A DNA stretch of 64,000 bases from Drosophila pseudoobscura (GCF_009870125.1 NC_046683.1:19911001-19975000); one strand, 5' to 3'. Positions 22,453 through 37,000 are shown, counted from the first letter of the stretch. A program made the numbers and translations. The notes: generated from the sequence alone by a model not told the origin.

Positions 22453-25400
22453 ATGTCGGACCAGCAGCGAGCCTCACTCTGCCCCCGCCTGGTCGACTAC
22501 ATGGCCATTGTGGGTGCACACACAACGCCGCCGATGCCCAAGGGACTGCAGGGTCTCAAGGCCCCGCCGGTGCAGGTAAGCTGGGAATACTCCTTGAGTC
22601 CTTGAGTGTACCGCTAATGGAATTCAACTGTGTGTTTGCGACAGGTTCCCGACTTGCTTCGCCGCTATCCGCCCTCGGACCACGCGGACTTCCCCCTGCC
22701 TCTGGACATGGTGTACTTCTGCCAGCCGGAGGGCTGCACCAGCGTGGGACCGCGACGCACGGGCTCGGCCATCCGCGACATGACTTCGTTCGTGTTCGCT
22801 CTGACGGACAAGGACTCGGGGAAAACGCGCTACGGCATCTGTGTGAACTTCTACCGGCCCATCGAGCGGCCCAGCACTGTGGCGGGGTCGGCGGCGGCAG
22901 GCAACGAGCGCCAGGGGAGCGGTGGCCATGCAGCTGGAGGATCGGGAAACGGAGGCCCTGGAGGAGCTGGCAGCGGACGGGGCGGACGACGCTCGTCCGC
23001 TTTCCGGCGGGAGTCGTGGCGCAAGAGCATGGAGCGCAGCTCGGACTCGGCGTTTAGCAGGCAAGTGTTGTGTGCTTGGCGCTTGGTGGTGACCGGGCCA
23101 GGGATTGTCGCTCAGCTACTTCTCAGTCTAATAGATTTCAAACCATTTCCATAATAGTTACGGCCTCTTAACTACTTCTAGCGACTACAGAAGTAACGTA
23201 GCGCCCAGCGACTCGGATCGTGAACTCACCTCGCGTCGCGACTCTGATCAGCAGCGCCTCCATACGCACCACCACCAGCAGCAGCACCACCACCACCAAC
23301 AACAGTCTGGCAGCGGGCAACAGCCGCCCACATCGGTGCCAAAACTCGGTCTGATGGCCCCATCTGCGGATTCGGAGTCGGGCGGCAGCCACTCGCCGTC
23401 GCCGCGCGCCTCCCGCAAGCGGACTAAGCTGCGCAACCAGTCGCTTACCTCGCTGTGCATCATCTCGCACCACCCGTTTTTCACGACCTTCCGCGAGTGC
23501 CTCTTTATCCTCAAGAAGTTAATTGATGCTTGCAACGAGTCCTCCTCCCCGAAGCGTGTCGGAGCCTCGCAGAAGCTCAATCGGGACAACGTGTGGACGG
23601 TGCTGACGGGTCACGTCAGCGAGGCGACGCCCTCAATCGTTCTGCACGATGTGCGCGAGATCGAGACCTGGATATTGCGCCTGCTCTCCACCCCAGTTCC
23701 AGTGCCTGGGTCCACGCGCGTGGAGGTACGTTGAGCCTCTTCTGTTCCTTCGGTTTGTCTGATTAACTGATATCTTGTTTCCTTTGTCAGGTGGAGGTGC
23801 TTTCGCCCACGGTTCATGAGCCCTTACTGTTCGCCCTGCCCGATCACACGCGCTTCTCGCTGGTGGACTTCCCTCTGCATCTACCGCTGGAACTGCTCGG
23901 GGTGGAGACCTGTCTGAAGGTGTGGACCCTGATCATGCAAGAGAACAAGGTGCTCTTCCAGTCGCGCGACTACAACGCCCTCTCTATGTCGGTGATGGCC
24001 TTCGTCACCATGCTTTACCCCCTGGAGTACATGTTCCCGGTCATTCCACTCCTACCCACCTGCCTCAGCTGTGCCGAGCAGTTGCTGCTGGCCCCCACAC
24101 CCTTTGTCATTGGAGTGCCGGCCTCGTTTCTAGTGTACAAGAAAAACTTTAGGTGAGTGCCAGCCCATATCCACCTCCATCGAAGGGATGGAAAGGATCT
24201 TTAACTGTTTTAACTGTCGTTTCGTTTACATGCCAGGCTGCCCGATGACATTTGGGTAGTGGATCTGGACTCCACGAAGCTGTCTCCGCCCACCGGCGGT
24301 TACGAGGAGATACCGCCGCTGCCAGAGCCCGAGGGCACCATCCTTAAAAACCACCTAAAGCAGGTGAGGGCCCTGCTCAATCATTCCCATCCCTATCCTT
24401 CTCCTTTTCAACTTTGTATATATTATATTTGGGCGGATTATTTCTAATCAAATGAAGGATTGAGGTTGGGTTGGGTTTGGTTTACATTCCGGTACACATT
24501 TGAATTTGGCAGCTCATCGACTGAATATTTCGAGAGGGAATCGATCCAGGTTTCAGAGTCTCAGAGCTGGTGGTCTAGGCTCTGCTTCGAGGCGCTTACC
24601 AGCTCCTGGCACTGATCGAAGAGCTCCAGATCCAGCTGCCTCAGCTGCTTCTGGTCGGTCTCCAGGAGGCGCTGCAGCCTATCCACCTCGTTGCGCATCT
24701 TAAAGACAATGCCTGGGAGCATGGCCTGAGTCTTCTTCAGAACCCGCTCTTGTACCATCAGACTGCGCTCGTTGAGGCCCTCGCGCCGAAACCGCTCCAG
24801 ACGCTGTTCTTCCAGTTTCCGTTCCCGGTCATAGTGTATCTTTTGGTCCAGCAAGTGCTCGAGCAGGGACCGGTAGACGACTAGTTGCTCGAGACGGGGG
24901 TCGGACCCACTGTAGTATGTGGTAGGGCGCTGGTTGGATTCGAGCTTAGGCTTGGGCTTGGGCTTGGCTTGGGGCCGATTATCGTTGGCTTGTGGCTTGG
25001 TTATACGGGGACAGTACATGGCACTGCTATGGAACCGGACACTGTACACAAACTGGACCTGATGTGGAAAATGAACAGAAAATCCGAGTGAGCCTGATCC
25101 CCATCTGAAACTGAAACTGAATCAAACCAGCCTCAGTCCTTTCGGTTGAAGGAGTATTCCACTTGATGTGATATTTATTTTATGCCCCAGTCAAATCACT
25201 ACCACAAATACTCGTGATAGCCGCTGGGTTTTCTTGTGTGTCTAGGCAATACTCGATGAAAATCTGCCTGCTCCCTTGATCCCTTGACATCATGATACCT
25301 TGAGCTCTGGGAGCAGGCACATGCAACATGGCACGGCTGTGGGCCATCATATTCGCAGTAATCGTTATCGCTCTCATAATCGTTATCGTTTCTGCATTCA

Positions 25401-28400
25401 AATTCAAATATACTACAATATATATGTGTATAGATGTGTACATCTCTTGTCTGTGTGCGGAATAACAGAATAACAGAGCTTCCCCAGTGCGAATATTTAT
25501 CCCCATACCCCCATAACACTCCCTATACAATATACAACTCTCTATCTACCTACATATCTATAATTTCATTCTCTCTCTCTCTCTCTCTATCTCTCTCTGT
25601 CTCTTCCTTTGTGTTTATCCGCCTCTTTATTATCCACCTGACTATCGATGTATACCCCATCTACATATATGTCTATTGTCTCTGCTCCTATGCTCTATGC
25701 TCTGCTCTACTGTTGACACTCATGCATTATCTGTTATATAAAACTTGTTAAACTCGATATCACAACTTTAACTACAACTACAACTCGAAAACGAAAAACT
25801 CCAACAACTACAACCACAACCACATCTGCAGGCTATGCTACTGATGGATGAAGCTGGACTTGGTGTAAATATCGTTCACATAAATGTTAAATATGTTCGG
25901 TTTATCGTTTATCGTTTGTCGTTATCGTTTCCCGTTATACGTTATCCGTTATCCGTTATTCGCTATTTTTTCTTGTTTTCCTCAGTTCGATATACTATTT
26001 TGTACATACTAAGCATTAACCATTTATAAAATACAACATATCTACATCCCATATGTACGATCTAAGGCTAAGAAGAACATACCTACATACATCACAGCTG
26101 TAGAACTAACCTAACTAAGCATGCATATCGTACAGTCACAACACATAGACCATAAATATAAACGAAATACTCGTATAATAGATGTTCGTTTGTAGATAGA
26201 ACTGCAGAACTAGAATGGGTTCCGACAATTAGGCTATGTTTCCTAGCCTCAGGGTAGGACGTGAGTCTCACATCCTCTCCACTTCCAATGGATCTTAATA
26301 AGTAGATCAAAGCTTCATCTATCTATTTATCTACATATCTCCTGATATATGTACATATCTCACTATGGTCGTCCCTCCCTTTACTGTTCTTTCATGTTCT
26401 GCGTGCATGCCCTGTCAGCCCTTTCTCTCTCTCTATCTCTCTCTCGCTCTATACCTAACTAACGTAGCTTAAACTCAGCTCCTTAAGAGCATTCTTCTAG
26501 ACCATACCCTACCCCTCTCATAGCTAGTCAAGTTGACGTCGACATTTAGAGTGTAAGTGCTAGGGTCCCTCGCACTAATTAGTTTATTTGAACTCCTTCA
26601 CAGGCACTCACCTCAATGACGGCCACCAACCAGGCCGTGTCCTCGCAGCAGCTCCTACCCTCGGTGAGAGACAGTCTCCAGGAGCCGCCATTGCTCGGGT
26701 AAGTCTACGTTAGCGCAATTCCATTAGAAATGCATTCACATTCGTGTCTGATAGTGGTTCCTCAGTTTCCGCTTTCAAGCTGTTCGTTCTACAATTTTCG
26801 AATTCGAATTTGCGATCTGTATTCAATAATACTCATCGGTATTTTTTTGCTATTTGTTCATAAACAATCCCAAATCGCTCGTAGTGCGTTCTCCTCTGAT
26901 TGTACCATTCAATTCGTTTGCTTATGGGAAAATAGTTAGAACAGCAAATCAACGTTCAGTGGAACTCTATTATGCCTACACAGGATTATTCGAGATTGAT
27001 CGAAATATCTTAGAAATACCAAAAACTTGTATCCTTTCCTTGAAGCCAGATCATATACATGTATGCCAGATTGAGCAAGGCATTTGCGTTTTTTCGTCAA
27101 CCCGGACTCCACATTTACGAATGGGATTTCTCCGTTGTTAGATTTGAATTTAAGGCTTTATTGTTCGATGTTTAGTGTACAAAATTAGAGGGTGTTGCCG
27201 TGAACTATGAGCTGGCCTGAGAGCAGGAAGAGATAAGAGCGACTACAGATAATTGAAGCTAACTCGGATAGATGTTGTTAGAAGAAATGATAGAAACATC
27301 TTAAATATCATAAAAGCTTTTAGAGGCTGCTGCTCTGAACAGATATTACCACCAGGCACACAGCTCGATCGATAATTCCAGAGTCCAGTCACAGTATGAT
27401 AAATGGAGTAAACGTGTTCCATCTGATGCTGGCAGATCCTGGCGAATAAACATACTTGAGTAGCAGTTGAGAAAGATAGAAATATTAGCAACTGAGGGAC
27501 GAGCAGGATTGCTTCCAAGACAATACATAATTACCTTCTGTGTACCTTTTTTAGGGTTTCTCAGATGCGTCTGCCACTTCAGACGCCCCCCCACTCGGCC
27601 CAGGCCAGCCAAAGGAACTCGGTGTCCGCGCAGGGGGCAATGATCAGCTCCCGACAGCCCAGTCCAATGAACTCGCCGGCCCTCAACCCATTTGTATACG
27701 GCACGGACGTGGACTCGGTGGACGTGGCCACGCGGGTGGCCATGGTGCGCTTTTTCAACGCCCAGAACACTCTGGCCAATTTCGCCGAGCACACGCGTAC
27801 CCTGCGTCTGTATCCGCGTCCTGTGGTGGCCTTCCAGATCAACAGCTTCCTTAGGTCGCGGCCGAGGGCTTCGCAGTTTTTAAACCAGTTTGCGCGGACA
27901 CAGGCTGTGGAGTTCCTGGCAGAGTGGTCTCTGACACCGACGAATGTGGCCTTCCTGCGGGTACAGACGGGCGTCATGGACCCCATGCAGGTGGGGGATA
28001 AGCCCAAGTGGTTTGCCCACTCGCTCACGCCCATTCGCTTCTCGGTGTGGGATGATGGAAGCTCGCTGAACGGCGCCCTGCGCTCCCTGAAGCAGCTCGA
28101 GTGCCAGCCCACGGACGAGAGCGGCTCGGACTCGGAGGGGGCGGATAGCAGCAGCTCGTCGTACTCGTCCCTGAGCGACTTTGTCTCGGAGATGGCCTCC
28201 TCGGACCTGTCGCCCAGTGTGCATGATGTCTTCGGTTCATACAATCGACCCCATGTGGTGCCCCAGACGCTCTCCTCGAACCTGGATCCGGCTTTGGTCT
28301 ATCATCCTCCCAGCAAGCTTCAGTATCCCGAGGGCCTGTGCGAAGCGGCTGCCAGCAAGGAGGAGGATGAGGAGCGCGCCGACTCTCCAGTCTCCTCCTC

Positions 28401-31400
28401 TTCCAGCCGCTCGGATCTGAGCTCGCCCAGTTTCAACCGCGACTCTGAGTTTGACTTCCAGCCGAAGTCGGGACAAGCACAGACGCAGACCCAGACGCAG
28501 GCGGGACAGGCGGCCTTTGAGCTGGCCACGCCGCTGGCCATGCGTCTGGAGGCCACCATCAAGATGGCCAGCGTCGAACAGGACACGGACACAGGCTCCA
28601 CGGTAGCTGGCAAGAACATAGCCGCAAGTGCCAAGCTTCAACGCCACCCCAGCGACGTGGAACGTCCTGAGAAGAAAATACCGGTAAGGATAGCCTTCAT
28701 CCCCTGAATCTCCGAAGAGAAGTGCAAAATGCGCTAATTATACCCCATTGCAGCCGCCTCTGACGCCGCCCGTGAAGCAGCCGAGCGTCAGCAATATCCT
28801 GGCCCGCACCGGCAGCTCGGGATCCAGTTCCAGCAGCCCCGGACGCCAGAGCTCTCAGAGTTCGCTATTCGAGAACTTTGCCTCGCATGCCAAGGAGCTG
28901 GTACGCGAGACCACGCGCCAGAGCAGCCAGGAGGGACTCCTCGCTCACGTGGATAAGGTGAGCTCAGGTTCTGGCTGTGGTGCCTTGCCGGACAAATCTC
29001 CTCCAAATCAGTGAGGGACTGGTTCGATGTGCTATTGTGTCGTGGTCTTTGATCTGTTAATTTTTCTTTCTTTCCTTTCTGTGGTTGACTCTTCTGTTCG
29101 TTTTCCGTTTGCTTCCGTTTTACGTCACGTTTCCTTTGGCGCTATTGCGTTGGTTGAAATGAATATTGCACATTCCATGTGTCTACTGTAATGTACTGTA
29201 GCATGCGCTGGACGAAGATCTTGACGACAAAATGCGTCATACCTTCGAAAAGGTTGGTACTCCCCCGCAGCCCCAAAAACAGACCGAAAGAGTCAGACTT
29301 TCGCACAGCATTCAGTATGATATACCGCACCCATTAAAACACCACATAAACGCCCTATATAATACTCGCCTCATATTGAATATACTCGTTAAATATTGAC
29401 TACTACATAGCGGTAATATTCACCAGTATCTACAGATAGTTTGGAACTCGAACCATACCAACAGATACCACCACCTCCACACATTTCACATCCCACATAA
29501 GCCCAGACCACTATATGTGGTGCAGTGTCCATACCCATTTGATTTCGCCACGAATTATCCCCAGTTGCTCTTAGTGCCATCGTAGATGCCTGAACGTAGA
29601 TCATGTGCAAGGGACTAGAGCTTTTCTTTGATTGCGTTGAGTGCTGTTCGAGCTTGTATAGTTGTCTTTGGAGATTCGATTCGATTCGCTTCACTAATCC
29701 ACTTCCCATACGATGATTCACAGTTCACGCTGCATGCAAAGAAGGCGGCCGGCGAGGCGTCTAAGCAGGCGCTGGAGGTGTCCAAGCAGGCGGCTGGCGT
29801 GAGCAAAAATACCTTTGAGGACCTCACCTATGTGGGCAAATCCACGCTGGGCGATCTAACCAAGACTGCCAAAGAGGCGGCCACCAAGAAGGGCATTATT
29901 AAGAACGAGGAGCAAACCGGAGGCTCTATGCCGCCTGGGGGCGGCAGCTCCAAGCCCCCCGGTTCCCAGATCGCCACCCAAAGGCAGGTGCAGCAGATTC
30001 CCGGTGGCGGAGGCGGTGGGGGTGGCAACAATTTTTTCTCATCGATTGGCAACGACTTCAACGGCCTAGCCTCCTCCACATCGACCATGTTTTCGGGCAT
30101 GTTTGGGGGCAAAAGTAAGCTTACAGCATTTAAAGATATTAGAGCCTCTTATACCCCTTCCTCCACTCCGCTCCACCTATAGAGAACCAACAGAAGCAGG
30201 GTGCAGTCCAACAAAGACCTTCCAGTGCCGGCTTAGGGAAGGGGAAGTCGGGCATCAACTTTGATCCGTTTCCCAGCCGCAAGGGTCTTGTAGAGCGGAC
30301 ACCGCTGATCAAGCACTCTGGGCCCCGGCAGACGCAGGAGGAGCTCACGCGGCAACAGAACCAGGAGCGTTCGCACAGCAATGCGGAGAATCAGGCCTTC
30401 CTCAAGGATGTGACCAATCAGGTGCTGGCCGGCGAGGGTGTGGGCTGGCTGAAGCTCAATCGCTTCAGAAAACTCATGGAAGATGAATCCTATCGCACGC
30501 TGGTGCTTAGCAAGCTGAACAAGACACTGGACAGGAAGATAGCGCCCGATGATCACATTGATGATGTGGTAAGTCGATCTCCATTCACCGATATCGGAGC
30601 GCAATGAGTCGTAGCTAATCTGTCCTCTATTTCAGTGTGTGACCAAGCCCGTGTGGAAGGGAATGCTAAAGTGCGTGCAGGCAATAGCCTCCGGCCTTGA
30701 TGTCACCTTTGGGAACTTCGGTCTTGGAGGAATGGCCTCGGTGTTTCAGCTGATGGAGGTGGCCCATACGCACTACTGGAGCAAGGAGATCAATGACGGC
30801 AGCGACATGTCTTCCAGTCTGCTCTCCAGCCACGCTGCCAGTCCCCTGGGCAGCCGCGAGAATCTGCGCTCCCCCAGTTCCCCCAACGGCTCGCACTCGG
30901 GCCTGGGCAGCGAATGGGCCTCGCCCCAGGAGTCGCGCAAGAGTTCCACCCACCACGCGGCCTTGCCTTCGTCTCAGGCTGGTGGAACTCCTTTGGCCGC
31001 ATCGCGACGCCTGTCGGCAGCAGACAGCCAGGATGGCCAGTCGACAACGGAGATGTTCAAGGACATGTTGTCCCAGAAGAGAAGTGCCTTGAAGAACATG
31101 CTCACCTCGTTCGACTCGGATGTGAGTAGGGTCCATGTAGTGTCCCAGTGTCCATCCATAGACCATTCCATCGAATCTTTCATCAGCCTTTAGCTTTTCG
31201 CCAATCTAGTATACGTTACACATCAGCTTATTATCCATGCAAAACTGTACATCGCTCGGTGTATATATCGTATAGTGTATCGTAGAACTGCTTAACCGCA
31301 TACTCAGTACATATGTAGCTATGCCAGTATATATCCATGTCCATATATATACGTATCTGTATACTTATATATACATATATATATCTCGCACTTCTCGCGG

Positions 31401-34007
31401 TTTCTACGGAATGTAGGCTTGCCTTGCGACTCCCAGTCCCCCGTCCTGTTCCGCTCCGCTCCTCTCCGTACCCAATTGTATTCGCACTAAATCTTGCGTG
31501 TTATGTCAATCCGTAGGCTGCTGGCTCTACGGGCGCGCTCTCTGTGGTCAGCGATCTGCTCCCAATCGGCAGTCTGAGCGTGCGCATGCCCTCCAGCTGC
31601 CGGTCCACGGTCTCAGACACCGAGTACGAAAATGTAAGTAATCCGAATACATACATAGATTCCCGGCCTGAGGTTTCGCCCTCTGAACCGATCTGAACTG
31701 ATCTGACCCAGGCCCCAGACCCCATGTCAATCAGTCAATCAATGGTGTGCTCCGATATTTGAGTGGTTTTCCATCCCTCACACTGGAAAGCTGCCTCGCG
31801 TTTCTCTTTCTTCCACAGCCCACAGCTTCCCAGCCCACAGCCCACAGCCCACGCCCTTTGGCCCAACAGGCCAAAAAAAAAAACCTACAGCCACCTGACA
31901 TAATCTTTAAACATTTCACAGACCACAACGTCGAAGGACTCGAAGAAGAGCGGGGGAAATCTGTGGTCGGGCAAGTCAACGCTTAGTGCCGGCTTCCGCT
32001 ATACGGGCGGCCATCTGATCAACACCTCCTCATCCCCTTCGCCAGACAGTCCGAGAGTCTACCTATTCGAGGGGTTGCTGGGCAAGGATCGCTTGAATCT
32101 CTGGAACCAAATGCAGTTCTGGGAGGATGCTTTCCTCGATGCTGTCAGCCAGGAGCGCGACATGATTGGCATGGATCAGGTGAGATCGGGAATTGTCGGG
32201 AGTAATCGGAAGGCGCTTTTCCTCAATACGATATCATATTACATATATCGCTCTACGCAGGGTCCCATTGAGATGATGGAGCGCTACAAGTCGCTGAGTG
32301 AATCGGAGCGCAAGCGTCTCGAGCACGACGAGGATCGTCTACTCTCCACGATGCTGTACAACCTGACGGCCATCCTTGTGATGCTCAATGTGGGAAAGGA
32401 CGAGATTCGACGCAAGATCCGTCGCCTGCTGGGTAAAAGTCACATTGGACTGGTCTACTCCCAGGAGGTACACAATGTTGTTGATCAAATCAATAATTTG
32501 GTAAGCCTGCAGGTGGAAATTGAATACCAAAAGGCCTTCATCCTTCAAAAATCTACTTCCTACTCAGAATGGAAATGACATTGACCTGAAGCCACTGGGT
32601 TCAAGGCTGCTGCATCGACAGAGCTTCACCGTCCACCAGGGCACCGATATAAATGGGCCACTGCGCTTCATGGAGGTGCGCGACGATGGTCTGGTGTTGC
32701 GCTCTGTGGACGGCACCATTGTGGAGCGCTGGTGGTACGAGCGACTGGTCAACATGACCTACTCACCCAAGACTAAGCTGCTGTGCCTCTGGCGACGCAA
32801 CGGCGGCCAGACCCAGTTGCATAAGTACTACACGAGAAAGGTGAGTCTGAAGTCCGACTCGGTGGATTTTAATCTGAAGTGTTTTTTGTCCCCAGTGCAA
32901 GGAACTGTACAACTGCATCAAAGATGCCATGGAGCGAGGTGGAACGCCCACCAATGTGCCCGAGCTAGGCGGGGAGTTCCCCGTGCAGGACATGAATACT
33001 GGCGAGGGTGGCCTTTTGCAGGTCTGCCTCGAGGGTGTCGGTTTGTTGTTCTCCAACAGCAAGGTAAGTGCTCTTCCAACTCGATATAGATATCGATCTC
33101 GATCTCGATCCACACACTCACTCACACCCACTCAGAAACGCACACATGGCCACACCGAACTCCTACTCAGTGAATCCACACGCGACACAGACACCCAACC
33201 ACCCCACATCCATCTAAGTCCCGCCCCTAGATATCCGATATCCGAACTCTCCGCTAGCTACTCTTTCTATGTCAATCACTCCGCATCTACGTACCCCCGA
33301 CCAGACCCAAGAATTTTCTCCCCCAAGAACCTGTAAAAGACACACCTAACCCTAACCCCGAATCAATACTCATATGAAAGCGCCTCTACAGACACTGTGT
33401 ACCGGAACATGGTGTTGTCTGTGTCAACAGTCTGCGTCCATCAGGCCATTTATCAGTCAATGGGTTAGGGTTAACGGGTCGAATCAAGCAGCATGAAAGC
33501 CATTTAATAATCTCGCATAAGACTTAAACTAAGACTTGGGACATCGTTGGGGTTCGTTGGCTCCATGGTGTAGTCGAAGTCAGGGTCAACATACACCATT
33601 CAACAGGCCAAGAACCCGACTGAAGCCTAAGCGAAAGCTGTTTAGGGACACTGCTAACGCTCCTGCTAGTGTCGCTGTTCCTCTCACTCGGGAACTACAG
33701 TACAAACTCCACATGCAGGATATATGTATGTACATACCCGCGGACTCATATTGGGCGTCCATTTTTCCCACTGCCTTCGTTTCAGTGTCTCGTTTCCAAA
33801 CGTTTGTTTCGTTTCTGTTTCTGTTTCAGTTTCCGTTTCCGTTTTTCTTCCTATTGTTTCCCCTTTCGTTTAACGTTCAGTTCTTCGATTTCCGATGATT
33901 TCCCTGTTGTGTGTGTGTTTCGTCAATGTCCATGCAAGGACTGCATTAAAATCAAGGACCTTCTCAATATATGTATGTTCATATGTATATATACATCAAT
34001 ATGTATT

Positions 34008-34042
<35 letters not shown>

Positions 34043-37000
34043 GTATGTATACAAATTCATTTATATACATATATATATTTATATATATATATTATATGTA
34101 TATATTTATTTTGTTTGGTTTTAATTTCATGTTTTTCCAATATGTCTGTATAACAGACAGAACAGACATATAGTCCAGTGGAACTGAATGTGTCCCCCAG
34201 CTAACATACTTAGCCTTGAATCTTAGTATTATCCTCCTGAGCCTAGGATCATGTGTGGCTGGAGACGTTTGGATAAGCTGTTTTGTCATTGGTTGTCCTT
34301 TCCTTTTGAATGTTTTGTTTTTCTGGGCCGTACCAAATCCAGAACCAGACCCAGAATGAAAACCAAAACCGGACCCGTTTCGGACTTCGCATACTACCCC
34401 ACCAATCCAATCACCCCAAGCTAACCCCAACTACGTATTATACTTTACCGAACTCTCTATCTCTTTACTTATCACTCTGTCTGTCTCGCTCTCTGTCTCT
34501 CTTTCGTTCCGTTTGTTGGCTTTGGTTTTGGCATTTTATTTTGACTCGCCTTCTTATATATCTACTTATATTATTCCTAAGTCATCTTAGTCATATAATC
34601 AAAAAACAATAGAAAAATCGAAAAAATCAACCGAATCTCCTATCTAATCCAATCTCTTATCGATCAAGTAAAAGTATACATGAAAGAACAAAAAAAAAAA
34701 ACATAAAATAAATAAAATAAAAATATATATATACATATATCCAGAAAATCCATCTATTTATATCATACCCATATATTGTGCTAGTGAATGTACTGAATGC
34801 TATATTCATTATACTCTCTATTTTATTTATTATCTAACAGATTCAAACGATAAAAAAAAACCATTTCTCTTTATTCTTTTAATTACGATTGACATTCTTT
34901 CGATCCTAACTCTTCGTTTGGTTACATATGCTCACCCACCGTTTTAATAATCTCTTATTCGCCTTGTCATTATAATTGTCTCTATTAACGATTGCTCTGA
35001 TTAGCGATGACACGATTAACGATTAACGATTACCGATTAGTATCTTTCGTAAGCGTACCGCCATTTACCCCTCTGCCCCTGTAACGCCACGATCTTTAAT
35101 TCCAATAGAAAATATCGAAATAGAAAAGAACAAAAAAATGTCCTCATCGGTATTGCGTTGTCTTCAAGATAGTACCAGGGACTGCATATTCATGTACTAC
35201 GTATTTTTAGATCAGTTAATTCTCGTGACTCCCTGAACTCCCTTCCACCATTCCTTCTTCTGTCTTTAGGCCCTGATGTCAAGTTGATTATTTACTTGTA
35301 CATACATAACGAACAACTTCCCTGCCCAGTCCCCATCGCGATTTTTTGTTGTTTCTCTATAATCTGAAGTTTGTTTGTGCTCATTCGCTTTTTATTTCCC
35401 TGTTGAACTTCATCCTTGGATCCAAAATTTATATATATATATTTATATATGTATATTATGAAAATAAAAAAATAAAAATGAAAATAAGAATACAGGAGGT
35501 GTTCTAAGCTGGTAACCTATGAGATGGTCCTTGTGTACAATCCTTCCAAACCGTTTCCCTCCGATCTTTGGTTCGACTCTATTTTGGCTGATTTGCTTAC
35601 GTCATTAATTTAAATATCGCAAATGCTTCCTGATCTCTCTCTCTCTCTGTCTCTCTTTATTTATATATACACCTACATATTATATGTATGTATATATATA
35701 CAAACCTCTCTCAATATCTTGCCCTGTCTCTCTTCAGTATATTTTTCTTTTTGGTGCTAAACATACGATATATGTACAAGTTATCTTTTCATAAGTTTTC
35801 GTAAGCTCAGCAATTTCTTCCGTACGTCATTTTCTGTTCCATTACCATTTCGTTCCGTTCTTATCGTATCGATTCTCTTCTGTTCGTTCTGTCGTTTTCT
35901 CCTCCTTTTTGGATGATTTTCGTCCACCTTTTTCCTTAAGTAAAATAACCAAGAAAAAACTACAACAGCAAAGAAGTATTTTAAGATCCAGCAGCCATGT
36001 CGTCCTACCCATGATATATGTATGTACTATATGTATCTCTCTCTCTCCTCTCTCTCTGTCATGGAACTCTTATGAACCCAAACCCAAACCGAAACCGAAA
36101 AGCAAGCCCCCAGATCGTCTCCCCGTCTAAGAAAACGACTCTAACATAACAAAAACAACAATCACATTTCATATCGTTTCTATTTAGTCTATCTATCAAA
36201 AAAAAAAAAAAAAAAAAAAAAACAAAAAGTATACTACAATAACTCCTAAATACCCAAACCGATTCGCCAGCAAATTAGAAATTGAAAAGAAACTAAAAAA
36301 AGCAACAAAACTATATGAACGAAAAACAAAACAAGTTTTCTCAACTTTCCTTTTATAATTTTCTTTGTTGTTTGTTTAATGTTCTCTGTCGAACGTGGAA
36401 CGCTGCACATTTGCTCGCTCTCCCTCCTTTGTGGACCAACCAAATCACGTTCCGTCTCGAACCGAACCGAACCGACCTGAACTGAAACTGAATTGAATTG
36501 AATTTGAATTGAAATATTCCAATGATTGGTCTACTTCTCAAACGAAAACAAACTTATCAAACAAAAAAATCGCTCTAAAAATTGAAACGATAACGAAAAA
36601 AAACCAAATCAAACGAATCTATAACGAAAATACGATCTGAAAAATGTCTGAAAATACGATAAAGGATTTCGAGGTATTGCAATGAACAAATTTCTTCTTA
36701 TATTTGAACTTAAATTTATAAGCAACTATTGTTCTTTAAATGCCCTGCTCCACCACCGCCCAACAACGCCGTCACCCAACACCCCACACACCCTCATCCG
36801 TTCCTCCATCCCTACACCCTGACACCCTCCGAACCCTTGCAAAAAACAAGAAAATATTTTCAGTTTTTCATTGATCATCATGATTTTTAACTTGGACTCT
36901 TTTTGCGTTCGAAATACACTTGATTTAATCCTTCACTTTCACCCACCAAACAAAAAAGTAAAAAACAAAAAAACAAAAAACAAAAACCCAATAAAAGTAT

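Noticed and set aside
7153-25140. The inverted duplicates as breakpoints of a fixed chromosomal inversion
   Set aside because: Rab3-GEF exons 1-5 lie inside the interval, in correct order and strand with the rest of the gene outside, so no single inversion between the copies can be fixed here.
24364-25140. The nested TBCA-like ORF as an extra Rab3-GEF exon
   Set aside because: It is on the opposite strand with its own ATG and stop, and the Rab3-GEF frame is complete without it.
33669-34124. A 151-codon plus-strand open frame in a Rab3-GEF intron
   Set aside because: The second half is translated TATA/TACA microsatellite (Ile-Tyr repeats); no homology is recognised.
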